This document shows positions 36,636 to 46,000 of a stretch of 64,000 bases of DNA, piece after piece. Both the position numbers and the translations under genes were made by a program. The notes beneath the pieces are model-generated. The model saw only the letters and a list, made by a program, of their open reading frames with translations, made no database searches and was not told the origin of the DNA. This stretch comes from Dactylococcopsis salina PCC 8305 (GTDB lineage Bacteria; Cyanobacteriota; Cyanobacteriia; Cyanobacteriales; Rubidibacteraceae): NCBI RefSeq assembly GCF_000317615.1, contig NC_019780.1, positions 3,059,840 through 3,123,839 on the forward strand. Direction: 5' to 3'. The first letter of the stretch is position 1, and every line of letters starts with the position of its first letter.

Positions 36636-37505
36636 ATGTGGACAGAAATCGCAAAACAAATTTCCCACGCAACGGGAAAGCCGTTTGAAATTAAAGATCG
36701 TCGTTCCGTTGGCGGTGGATCAATTAGTCAGAGTTATGCGGTGACGGATGGGACGGAAAGCTATTTTGTGAAGCTGAACCGCGCTTCTGAGTATGAAATG
36801 TTTGTGGCGGAAGCGTTGGGATTAAAGGAAATGTATGAAACGCGAACGATTCGCGTCCCACAACCGATTTGTTGGGGAACAACAGCAGATTCTGCTTATA
36901 TTGTGATGGAGTTGTTAGAGTTGGGACGCGGTGGCGGTTCGCAGGTTTGGGAAACGATGGGTGAACAGTTGGCGTTGATGCACTATCAGGGTATCGCGGA
37001 ACAGTTTGGTTGGCATCGCAATAATACGATCGGTTCGACTCCTCAAATTAATCATTGGATGGACAGTTGGGCGGATTTTTTCGCGGAACATCGCATTGGT
37101 TATCAAGTTCGTCTCGCGAAACGACGCGGCGCAAATTATCCTGATGTCAAAAAGGTGGTGGAGAGGGTGCGATCGATTCTAGGTGACCATCATCCCCAAC
37201 CGTCGCTGGTACATGGTGATTTGTGGGGAGGGAATGCTGCTGTCACGGAAGCGGGAGAACCAGTCATTCTTGACCCAGCAACTTATTATGGCGATCGAGA
37301 AGTGGATATTGCGATGACTGAATTGTTTGGTGGCTTCCCAGCGTCGTTTTATCAAGGCTATAGGGCAACTTGGGAACTGGATGCAGGTTATCAACGGCGC
37401 AAAGACCTTTATAATCTTTATCACATCCTTAACCACTTTAATCTCTTTGGTGGGGGTTATGGTTCCCAAGCGGGTCGAATGCTCGATCGATTATTCAAAG
37501 ATTAA
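36636..37505 (+). CDS. Fructosamine kinase family protein
   Basis: This roughly 289-residue protein has the APH-like kinase fold of fructosamine/ketosamine-3-kinases, which phosphorylate and so remove sugar adducts from proteins. The motifs are RRSVGGGSISQSYAV (nucleotide loop), YFVKLNRASEYEMFVAEALG, SLVHGDLWGGNAAV (catalytic loop HGD) and PVILDPATYYGDREVDIAMT (metal-binding D). ATG at 36627 would add three residues; MWTEIAKQISHATG at 36636 fits homologues. It overlaps the next minus-strand gene by four bases at the stop. Confidence 0.92.
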   Translation: MWTEIAKQISHATGKPFEIKDRRSVGGGSISQSYAVTDGTESYFVKLNRASEYEMFVAEALGLKEMYETRTIRVPQPICWGTTADSAYIVMELLELGRGGGSQVWETMGEQLALMHYQGIAEQFGWHRNNTIGSTPQINHWMDSWADFFAEHRIGYQVRLAKRRGANYPDVKKVVERVRSILGDHHPQPSLVHGDLWGGNAAVTEAGEPVILDPATYYGDREVDIAMTELFGGFPASFYQGYRATWELDAGYQRRKDLYNLYHILNHFNLFGGGYGSQAGRMLDRLFKD

Positions 37506-37702
37506 ATATCCTCTGGAATCACCCATTTCGGGGGTTCTTCTCGTTTCTTTTTCACGGCTTCTTCTGCCATGTCTAACATTTGGTCGAGGGATGTATTATT
37601 AATGAATTTTGAGGCTTGGGCCGCGTATTCTTTATGAGGACATTGATTGCCGAGAACGCAGCCGTTAACACAGGCTTCCGCACAGTTGATTTGGGTTTGC
37701 AT
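37502..37702 (-). CDS. Small Cys-rich conserved cyanobacterial protein
   Basis: This 66-residue protein has four cysteines near the N-terminus (NCAEACVNGCVLGNQCPH), spaced in a way that could bind a metal. A helical segment follows (LDQMLDMAEEAVKKKREEPP), with a conserved-looking WVIPED end. I have seen similar small proteins in cyanobacteria but know no function. It is convergent with the fructosamine-kinase gene, sharing four bases. Confidence 0.65.
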   Translation of the reverse strand: MQTQINCAEACVNGCVLGNQCPHKEYAAQASKFINNTSLDQMLDMAEEAVKKKREEPPKWVIPEDI

Positions 37703-37797
37703 GGGACTCCTCTCTTAATGTTGATGTCCGTTTACAGTCGGTGTTCTAATCACAGCTTAACTTAAGCTCGATCGAGCGTATGATCACAGGAAGAACC

Positions 37798-37977
37798 ATG
37801 TACAGTAATTTATTCTCAGGTTTAATGGTGGGTTTTCTCGTTCTCACGATCGCTCTCTATCTCCTACGGGGCATTGGGATTTTAACCTTTATCCCTGGGG
37901 GGATCATCTATCTCTCATTTATCGCCGCGATCGTCTTTCTGCTTCTCTCGAAAGTGGCGCGTCGTCAGCGATGGTAA
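37798..37977 (+). CDS. Small membrane protein, two predicted helices
   Basis: This 59-residue protein reads MYSNLFSGLMVGFLVLTIAL then YLLRGIGILTFIPGGIIYLS and a second helix, ending in a basic tail SKVARRQRW. An ATG at 37780 would add six residues, but ACAGGAAGAACC just before 37798 is a good ribosome binding site, so the later start is preferred. Function is unknown. Confidence 0.65.
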   Translation: MYSNLFSGLMVGFLVLTIALYLLRGIGILTFIPGGIIYLSFIAAIVFLLLSKVARRQRW

Positions 37978-38093
37978 TCCTCTCGCTTCGATCGAGTTTT
38001 CCTGATTGAGCGGCGGCATAATTCAGTTATAATGATGAGAAAGATGATAGTAATCAAACTGTTGTTCTTTCCTACTACACATTTCCTTCTCGC

Positions 38094-38288
38094 TGTCAAC
38101 CCCTCTTAACACTTCTTCTCGTTTTGCAACAAAAATACATACGACTTGTCCTCTAAAAACTTGACAAGTTTCTCGCTCTTAAAACGCAGTGATGCAGGTT
38201 TTAACTCCCAATTTTGCAATTTAAACAGACTGCCCCTGGATTTTCGTTTTTAGTATCATACCTGAAACGGCGCAATCTCGTCAATATT
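38094..38288 (+). ncRNA. Conserved ~195-bp intergenic element, copy B (candidate RNA or regulatory region)
   Basis: This shares three ordered blocks with 30964-31162: CTGTCAACCC, AAAAACTTGACAAG and ATACCTGAAACGGCGCAATC followed by TCGTCAATATTT. It lies upstream of the CPA2 antiporter gene on the same strand, about 120 bp before the ATG. It could be a leader, an independent RNA or a promoter module. TTGACA in the second block could be a -35 box; no good -10 box at the right distance is evident. Confidence 0.4.
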
Positions 38289-38405
38289 TGCGCTCAAATT
38301 TTTTCATTAAGAACTGTAAAGTTGCTCAATTCATAGAAATATCCAATCAATTAGCGGAATAAGCCTAGACTTTAATCTATGGTACGGTGTCGCTTATAAT
38401 TCAGA

Positions 38406-40460
38406 ATGAATGAATCATTAATTATTTCCATGTGGCTAAATATCATCGAGAGTCCATTATTTTCCTTCACAATTTTATTACTGGTTGTGCTGACTGTACC
38501 ACCGATTTTTGAGCGTTTCAAACTACCAGGATTAGTGGGATTAATTGTCGCGGGAATTGCTTTGGGTTCAGACGGATTAGGATTACTAGATGCGGAATCA
38601 GAAACGATGAAACTGCTTTCTGATGTGGGAAAAATTTACCTGATGTTTGTCGCGGGACTGGAAATTGATCTCAATGAATTTCGCAAAGCAAAAGGGAAAG
38701 CAATTGGCTTCGGGATGCTTACATTTGTCTTACCGATTCTGACAGGAATCATTATCGGTTCGATTTTTGGTTATGGTATCAATGCAGCGGTTTTAATGGG
38801 GTCTTTAATGGCTTCCCATACTTTATTAGGGTATCCCATTGTCACCAGTTTAGGTGTCGAAAAAAAACCCGCGATCGTCGCCACGATCGGAGCAACGATT
38901 TTTACAGATATTACCTCTTTATTGGTGTTAGCGATCTGTTTGTCGATTCATCAGGGAGACTTTTCCGCAGCCAGTCTCGCCTTACAATTATTTGCTTTAT
39001 TTGCCTATTCAATTCTGGTTTTATTTGGCTTAGATTGGAGTGGAAAATACTATTTTCGCCGCACTGGAGACGAAGAAAGCAATCAGTTTCTCTTTGTATT
39101 GTTAGCTGTATTTCTCGCTTCTGTGGGAGCGCAAATTATCAATGTTGACAAAATTGTTGGGGCATTTCTTGCTGGTTTAGCGGTGAATGATGTGGTGGGA
39201 AGAAGTCCAGTTGAGGAAAAGGTTACTTTTGTCGGTAGCACGCTTTTTATTCCCTTCTTTTTTGTGGGCATGGGATTACTATTAGACTTATCGAGTTTGC
39301 GAGAAACTCTCACCACTAACTTAGCATTAACCGCCGCTTTAGTGGGAGGATTATTCTTAAGTAAAGGATTAGCCGCCACGATCGCGCAGTGGTTGTATAA
39401 ATTCAGTTATACCGAAGGCTTAACCATGTGGTCATTATCCTTACCACAAGTCGCCGCCACTCTTGCCACTGCATTAGCAGGATTAAATCAAGGACTATTA
39501 GATCGAGCGCAATTTAATGCTGTAATTGTTTTAATGTTAGTGACAGCAATTGTTGGACCGATTCTCACGCAACGCTTTGGTCGTCAATTACAATCTCCTC
39601 CTCGTAACCCAAACCTTACTGTTCCTACTATTCCTAAAACCTTTGTTACTTATCCTCCTTCTCGCGTTTTGGTGTCTGTTTCTAATCCGAATACAGAAAC
39701 ATATTTAATCGAAATGGCAGCGTTATTAGCTCGTCAAGGAGACGGAAAAATTATCTGCTTAAAAGTTGTTCTGGATGGGATGGGTGCTACTCAAGATGTA
39801 CGAGAAGCAGAATCTTTATTAAAGCATACTGAACAATTAGGAAATGAATTAAATATCAGCACCATTCCGCTATTACGATTAGACGATAAAATTGCTCAAG
39901 GAATTACTCGCACTGCTAGAGAACAAAATGCGACTTGGGTGGTGATGGGTTGGAGTCCAACCACACTCAAACAGCGCTTTTTAGGAAGTACCATTGATGA
40001 TGTTTTTTGGTCGGCTCATTGTCCAGTGGTGGTAATGAGTTTGACCCAAGCACCAACAGAGATTCATAACATTTTAGTTCCTGTAGAAAATTTAAGTCCT
40101 CCCAGTTGGCGCACGATCGAATTTGCACAATTATTAGCACAAACCAATCAGGCAAAAATTACACTGCTTCATGTTGTTCCCTGGGAAGAATCTGCTGCAG
40201 AAATGGAACGATTTGAAGCAACATTGAAAGAGTGGTTACTTTGGCACAATTTCCGTCTTCCCATTCATATTCAAACCATGATTAATGAGAGTATTCCGAA
40301 AGCAATTGTACAGGTTTCTCAAGATTATGATTTAACAGTTTTAAGGGCGTTACGTCGTCAAACGGCGGGAGGATTAGCAGTGAGTAACATTACAACAAAA
40401 ATTGTTGCTGATTCTCAAGGATCATTAGTGTTGGTAGCAGAACCCCAGTTTAATAATTAA
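38406..40460 (+). CDS. CPA2-family cation:proton antiporter with C-terminal Usp-like domains
   Basis: This 684-residue protein has an N-terminal transporter half of about twelve hydrophobic segments (residues 15-395), including IFERFKLPGLVGLIVAGIAL, LMFVAGLEIDLNEFRKAKGK and VGAFLAGLAVNDVVGRSPVE. The C-terminal half contains two universal-stress-like units, the first around 415-550 (ATWVVMGWSPTTLKQRFLGS, CPVVVMS) and the second 555-680 (NILVPVENLSPPSWRTIEFA). KefB/NapA-type transporters exchange K+ or Na+ for H+. The Usp part probably regulates activity by nucleotide binding, an inference from the family. Confidence 0.9.
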   Translation: MNESLIISMWLNIIESPLFSFTILLLVVLTVPPIFERFKLPGLVGLIVAGIALGSDGLGLLDAESETMKLLSDVGKIYLMFVAGLEIDLNEFRKAKGKAIGFGMLTFVLPILTGIIIGSIFGYGINAAVLMGSLMASHTLLGYPIVTSLGVEKKPAIVATIGATIFTDITSLLVLAICLSIHQGDFSAASLALQLFALFAYSILVLFGLDWSGKYYFRRTGDEESNQFLFVLLAVFLASVGAQIINVDKIVGAFLAGLAVNDVVGRSPVEEKVTFVGSTLFIPFFFVGMGLLLDLSSLRETLTTNLALTAALVGGLFLSKGLAATIAQWLYKFSYTEGLTMWSLSLPQVAATLATALAGLNQGLLDRAQFNAVIVLMLVTAIVGPILTQRFGRQLQSPPRNPNLTVPTIPKTFVTYPPSRVLVSVSNPNTETYLIEMAALLARQGDGKIICLKVVLDGMGATQDVREAESLLKHTEQLGNELNISTIPLLRLDDKIAQGITRTAREQNATWVVMGWSPTTLKQRFLGSTIDDVFWSAHCPVVVMSLTQAPTEIHNILVPVENLSPPSWRTIEFAQLLAQTNQAKITLLHVVPWEESAAEMERFEATLKEWLLWHNFRLPIHIQTMINESIPKAIVQVSQDYDLTVLRALRRQTAGGLAVSNITTKIVADSQGSLVLVAEPQFNN

Positions 40461-40573
40461 AGGCAAGAGGCAAAAGGCAAGAGGCAAAAGGCAAGAGGTA
40501 AGAGGTAAGAGGTAAGAGGTAAGAGGTAAGAGGTAAGAGGTAAAAGGCAAGAGGCAAGAGGCAAGAGGCAAAA
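40461..40573. repeat. Heptanucleotide array (GGCAAGA/GGCAAAA/GGTAAGA)
   Basis: About sixteen 7-bp units follow directly after the antiporter stop, with GGCAAGA, GGCAAAA and a homogeneous internal run of GGTAAGA. It is the same repeat family as the MITE arrays at 6787 and 49866 but lacks the MITE ends. It lies just downstream of the four-helix-bundle gene, which has a related stretch on its other side. Confidence 0.9.
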
Positions 40574-40577
40574 GTAT

Positions 40578-40940
40578 TTAATAATTTAATTTTTTGATAA
40601 GAGCAGAAATCATTCTAGTTTCTTCTTTTAAGTTGTTAATAATTATTTCCATATCTTTAAGTGTACATAAGCCTACTCTTGCGGATAAAAGAAGATGAGT
40701 TTCTGTTTCATTTACAGAACCTTGGGCTATGTTTAAAAAACGCTTATAATCTCCCGAAGCTCTTCTTCCATAACCTTCAGATATATTTGCTGGTATGGAT
40801 GATGATGATTTTCTAACTTGTAAAACCATCCCATATAGTTCCTCTTTTGGAAATTTTTTGGTCACAAAATAACATTGTTCAGCAATTTCCATACCTTTTT
40901 GCCAAATTATTAAATCCTTAAAGTCTTTGATCTCTGACAT
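40578..40940 (-). CDS. Four-helix-bundle protein (S23/Avd-like family)
   Basis: This protein of about 120 residues begins MSEIKDFKDLIIWQKGMEIA, with the conserved KFPKEELYGMVLQVRKSSSS, IPANISEGYGRRASGDYKRF and NIAQGSVNETETHLLLSARV pattern of the four-helix-bundle family. Relatives are encoded in 23S rRNA intervening sequences and as Avd accessory proteins of diversity-generating retroelements; most solitary ones have unknown function. The frame is open 18 codons further upstream, but MSEIKDFKDL is the usual start. Heptamer repeats flank it on both sides (40461-40573 and 40975-41012). No diversity-generating reverse transcriptase or template repeat is nearby. Confidence 0.88.
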   Translation of the reverse strand: MSEIKDFKDLIIWQKGMEIAEQCYFVTKKFPKEELYGMVLQVRKSSSSIPANISEGYGRRASGDYKRFLNIAQGSVNETETHLLLSARVGLCTLKDMEIIINNLKEETRMISALIKKLNY

Positions 40941-40974
40941 CTTGAAATCTTTAAAATAAAAAAATACTTTAACA

Positions 40975-41012
40975 CTTTTGCCTTTTGCATGCAAGCCTTT
41001 TGCCTTTTGCCT
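40975..41012. repeat. Short heptamer-type repeat with GCATGC core
   Basis: The segment CTTTTGCCTTTTGCATGCAA followed by GCCTTTTGCCTTTTGCCTC is the reverse form of the GGCAAAAGGC heptamers around the palindrome TTGCATGCAA. Similar GCTTGCATGCAA junctions occur at about 5971-5982 and 49383-49394, each at the edge of a heptamer or tandem array. Confidence 0.75.
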
Positions 41013-41053
41013 CGACTTTAACTATTAATTTATCATGCTGACTGTAAAAGAGC

Positions 41054-42406
41054 CTAATTAATCTGACAAATCTGTTCTAAGGTCTCAAAGAAATCTGGGT
41101 AAGAAATTGAAGCAGCTTGTGCGCCATTAATTGTCGTTTTTCCTTTTGCCATTAAAGCCGCGATCGCGCAACTCATCGCCACCCGATGATCATTGTAGGC
41201 TTCAATTTCTGTTCCGATTAAGTTCCCCTTACCAATGATTTCTAAACCATCTGGGCGTTCGGTTACATTTGCGCCCATTTTACTTAATTGGGAAGCCATG
41301 ACAGCGATCCGATCGCTCTCTTTCACCCGTAATTCTTCTGCATCTTTAATCACTGTTTTCCCCTGAGCAAAAATCGCCGCCACTGCTAAAATTGGAATCT
41401 CATCAATTAGTCTGGGAATTAACTGACCACCAATTTCTGCGCCTTTTAACTGACAAGAACGCACCCGTAAATTTGCGATCGGTTCTCCTGCAATTACCTG
41501 TCGATTTTCGATCGAAATCTCAGCATCCATTCGGTTTAACGCTTCTAAAATGCCAGTACGGGTGGGATTAATCCCAACATTTTCAATCACTAATTCTGAG
41601 TCGGGAACAATAATTGCAGCCACCAACCAAAAAGCAGCGGAACTAATATCCCCAGGAATAAAAACGTCTCTTCCTGTGAGCGTTGATCCGCCTTGAATCG
41701 TCACTGATTTTGTTTCTGCATCTGTGCTAATTTTTGCACCAAATGCTTTTAACATTCGTTCGCTGTGGTCTCTAGAAATTGCGGGTTCAATAACGGTCGT
41801 ATTGCCTTCTGCATTCAGTCCCGCCAGCAAAATACAAGATTTGACTTGTGCCGAGGCAATGGGAGAACAATATTCAATCCCTTTTAGGGTTTTGCCTTGA
41901 ACTGCTAAGGGAGCGCGAGAATTGTTTTGTCTCCCCCAGATTTCTGCCCCCATTTGCATCAAGGGCAGAACGACACGAGACATGGGACGCGATCGAAGCG
42001 AATCATCGCCACTGATGACAAAAAACCGATCGGGGTGAGAAGCGAGTAACCCCAACATCAAACGGACGGTTGTTCCTGAATTGCCAGCATCTAGTACCGC
42101 CGTTGGTTCTTGGATGTTACCTAAGCCAATGCCTTCTACAACTACCTCTTGGGAATTTAAGTCTGAAATTTCTGCTCCCATGGCTCTTAAACAGTGAGCG
42201 GTACTGAGAGGGTCTTCCCCTAATAATAACCCTTGAATGCGCGTTTCTCCCTGCGCGATCGCCCCAAACATCAACGCACGATGAGAAATTGATTTGTCTC
42301 CAGGGACGGTTAAATTTCCTTGTAGGGTTAACCCCTGATTTGGGCGTTCAATCACTAATTGTTGCTGAGAAGCAACTGATTTAATCGTAATGATAGAATC
42401 CGACAT
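41054..42406 (-). CDS. aroA: 3-phosphoshikimate 1-carboxyvinyltransferase (EPSP synthase)
   Basis: This 450-residue enzyme of the shikimate pathway joins phosphoenolpyruvate to shikimate 3-phosphate. Motifs are [88 protein letters not shown] (catalytic Asp) and [26 protein letters not shown] and the RPM sequence are intact. The N-terminal 25 residues before the domain are a slight extension. It appears monocistronic, with a 106-bp gap to the psiE-like gene upstream. Confidence 0.96.
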   Translation of the reverse strand: MSDSIITIKSVASQQQLVIERPNQGLTLQGNLTVPGDKSISHRALMFGAIAQGETRIQGLLLGEDPLSTAHCLRAMGAEISDLNSQEVVVEGIGLGNIQEPTAVLDAGNSGTTVRLMLGLLASHPDRFFVISGDDSLRSRPMSRVVLPLMQMGAEIWGRQNNSRAPLAVQGKTLKGIEYCSPIASAQVKSCILLAGLNAEGNTTVIEPAISRDHSERMLKAFGAKISTDAETKSVTIQGGSTLTGRDVFIPGDISSAAFWLVAAIIVPDSELVIENVGINPTRTGILEALNRMDAEISIENRQVIAGEPIANLRVRSCQLKGAEIGGQLIPRLIDEIPILAVAAIFAQGKTVIKDAEELRVKESDRIAVMASQLSKMGANVTERPDGLEIIGKGNLIGTEIEAYNDHRVAMSCAIAALMAKGKTTINGAQAASISYPDFFETLEQICQIN

Positions 42407-42512
42407 ATTTTTAGTAAGAATAATTAATAAACTCTGACCTATGGCGACCAGATCAAGCTCTATTTTAGCATTTTATGAAAAATGTTCTAAATCAATTTTT
42501 CGAGTTATACCA

Positions 42513-42980
42513 TTAGTTATCTTTATTCAGACGACGCACCAGCCAATAACTAATTGACAGGGCAAAAATAGCGACAGCTAGCGAAATTAAATCCGTGTTG
42601 GAGTATTTTTTTAAGTCGAAAATAATAATCTTTCGTGCGACAGCAATCAGGGAAGTGGCAATCACTAACTCCACTTGAAAGATATGTTTTCGTAAATAAG
42701 CGGTGATGTTATCTAGCAATTCTAAAGCAATTAAGATATTCAGGAATAAACCAAATATTTCTAAAAGGGTTTCATTAAAAAATCCTGACGGTGGCGAAGT
42801 AAATAACAGTCTTGCTAAAACGAAAACCAGGTCAATCAAAGCGACAATAATCACGATTAACAAAGCAATTGTTAACACCTTAGACACCACTGTTTCTACG
42901 GATTCAGTGATTTGTAAAAACCGTTCATCTTCTTGCCATAATCGTTTTAAAATTCGGGTGATCTTTCGTGGTTTTTTCAT
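42513..42980 (-). CDS. PsiE-family membrane protein
   Basis: This 155-residue protein has about four transmembrane segments: VLTIALLIVIIVALIDLVFV, IFGLFLNILIALELLDNI, the amphipathic VELVIATSLIAVARKIIIF and LAVAIFALSISYWLV. The motif LDNITAYLRKHIFQVELVI is characteristic of the phosphate-starvation-inducible PsiE family, whose biochemical role is unknown. It lies 32 bp downstream of the SNF2 helicase gene on the same strand and may be cotranscribed with it. Confidence 0.82.
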   Translation of the reverse strand: MKKPRKITRILKRLWQEDERFLQITESVETVVSKVLTIALLIVIIVALIDLVFVLARLLFTSPPSGFFNETLLEIFGLFLNILIALELLDNITAYLRKHIFQVELVIATSLIAVARKIIIFDLKKYSNTDLISLAVAIFALSISYWLVRRLNKDN

Positions 42981-43012
42981 AAGATTTTTTTCTTTGATAT
43001 TTGGGTAACTGA

Positions 43013-46000
43013 TTACTGATCACTGTCCATCACCGCTTGACGATCAAGCAACACTAAATCTCGTAATTGTTCAGTATCCAATTGGGTTAACCAATCTTCA
43101 CCTGCATCAACGGTTTGTTCAGCTAACTGTTTCTTACTCTCTATCATCTCATTAATGCGCTCTTCTAATGTTCCCGTACAAATAAATTTATGCACCTGTA
43201 CATTTTGTTTTTGTCCAATGCGAAATGCCCGATCGGTGGCTTGATTTTCTACGGCTGGATTCCACCAACGATCGACATGAAACACATGATTGGCGCGAGT
43301 TAAGTTTAATCCTGTTCCACCTGCTTTAATGGAAAGAATAAAAATCGGAGGTGCATCGGGATCATTTTGAAATTGATCCACCATTGCTTCTCGTTGTTGT
43401 TTACGAGTCGCACCATAAAGGAAGGGAATATTGCAGTGAAAATGTTGTTCTAAATAGGCTTTAAGTTGTTTTCCCCATTCTGCAAATTGAGTAAAAATTA
43501 AAGCTCGATCGTTTTCTGCGGTTAACTCTTCCAACATCTCAGTTAATCGTAATAATTTACCCGATCGTTGCGGTGTAATCAACTGTTTTTCCTTCTGTAA
43601 TAAAGCAGGATGATTGCATAACTGTTTCAGTTTCACCAACAGGGTTAAAATCTTACCGTGACGTTTAATTCCTTCCGCCGCTTCAATGTCTTTTAATGCT
43701 TTCTCGACAATCTCCTGATACAATTGCGCTTGTTCTTGGGATAATCCACAATAAACATTCATCTCCTGTTTTTCGGGTAAATCTTGGATGATTGTTCGAT
43801 CGGTTTTTACCCGTCGTAAAATAAACGGTTGAACTAAAGAACGTAGCGTTTGTAAAGAATCTCGATCGTTATATTTCTCAATGGGAGTCGCAAAGCGCCG
43901 TTGAAAAAATTGTTGTGATCCTAAATAACCAGGGTTCAAAAAATCAAGAATCGACCATAATTCCGACAAACGATTTTCTAACGGAGTTCCCGTTAAAGCA
44001 ATCCGAAAATTTGCCTCTAATTCTCGCACCGCTTTCGACTGTTTCGCTTGCGGATTTTTAATGTTTTGTGCTTCATCTAAAATCACCGCTTCCCATGACA
44101 CATTTTTCAGAGTCGTTGCGTCTCTTTGTGCTAAGGCATAGCTGGTAATAACTAAATCATAGCCTTGAACTTGTTTAACAAATGGTTTCCCTTTTTTTCG
44201 TTTCTCTCCATGATGAACCAGACTGGAAAAATTACGAGAAAACTTTGCCACTTCTCGTTCCCAATTTCCTAAAACTGAAGTTGGACAAACCAAGAGAGTT
44301 GGCGCATTTAGTTCCTCTTTTTCCTTAAGATGTAACAGTAGCGCGATCGTCTGGATTGTATTGTGACAGATGATATTATTAGCGATAAAGTTATGATGTT
44401 CGGCGATTTCAAAATCATAAACCCAACCCTCATAATTGATTTCCTCAATTGATTCAATTCGAGAGTAAAATAATTGTTCTTCCCTTTCCTTCACCAGAGT
44501 AGAAACAGATGCTTCTTCAAATTGAGAACTTTGATTGCTTTGATTTTCGGTTTCCCAACCCAGATAACGACTCAAAATTCTTGCTGAGTTGCCAGCAAAA
44601 CTTCCCGCATAATATGTTCTCTCACGATTTCCACCATCAGTTACACAATTTGGTTGTTGAGACACTTTTAGCCAGATACCAAAACGTTTTAGTAACACCG
44701 AGAGTTGTTTCATTACCATCAAAGAATCACTCGCAAATTCTATACTTCCTGTTTCCTCATTTACTGAACCTTTAGCCTTAAAATAGTGACACAGAAAGTA
44801 ACTCACTCCTTCTAAGTCAGCATTCATAATTAAGTTTGGAATTACTTGATCCTGAGAGTTCAAAGATAGTTCCTTAGCCATTTGCCAAGCGATCAACTCG
44901 ACTAATTCCAGATCAACTGATTTTCCTTCCCAAGAATACTTAGCAGGAACTGCCACATAATCTCCCACTTGTAACTGATTCGTCCATCCTTGAGAAGTTA
45001 ATAATTTATGTTGTTGAGTAATGGTGATGGTTTCCCCATCTTGTAAGCGAATTTTGCGTAACTTTTCCTGAACCTGCTGCCGATACAGTCGAGTAATTAA
45101 AGCGGGAACAATTTTGTTAGTAGAATGATCGATCGAATTCACCCACAAAGATTGAGAAGGTTGCGCCCAAACCCCTTCCCCATCCTCAATGGTTTCAATA
45201 CCAAATTCCTCCCAAATTTTTTCCGCCGTCCATAAATTACCATTCAGAAAAATCAGAGTCTCAGGAGAAACACATTTTCCTAAACCCATATCATCCGCTA
45301 AACATCCCCCTAAACCCCATTTTTGTAAAAACGCCAGCCAGCTAACGCCTCGCGCTTGATAGGGACGTAAATCACCGCAGAAGTCTTGAGGAGTTGCAAC
45401 AGGGGTTAAAGATTGATTCCCACTTAAATTTGTAATCAATTCTTGCAGCGCACCAGAGGCTTCAAAATCCACAATCGGAAGTTTTCCCATCGTCTGACTT
45501 TCCCCACTGGTAAGTCTCACCGCATCTTCCACAGAAAGATTCATTTCCGCATCGCTACCCTTGAGTAAGGTTTGCGCCGCTTTCACATCACTGGGTTGTA
45601 AAGCTAACCATTTGCCATTGACTTCCACTAGAGGAGATTGTTGATCTAATAACTGCTTAAATTCTTGAGGAGAGAGGGTTTCCTCATCAACGGCTAACTC
45701 CCACTTATAATTTAATAAACTCTGTAGCCCCAGTTTTTGCCCTTTTTTAGGCGCTTGTGCTTTCACCTTCACCCCTAAACGTCTTTCTCCGCTTCCAGGG
45801 GCTAAACCAGGGGGTAAAATGACACCAAAGCCATTTTCTGATAAACGCCAGGCACTCGCGCGAATAAACTCATAGGCTTGAATCGGATCAAGGGAACAAC
45901 CAGTGGGTGTAGAATGTTGTAAACTGTCGTGGATGGTGGGATATAATCGCAACGCTAACCCTAATCCTTGTAGTAAGGTTTCTTGAGGTTGCTTGATTGT

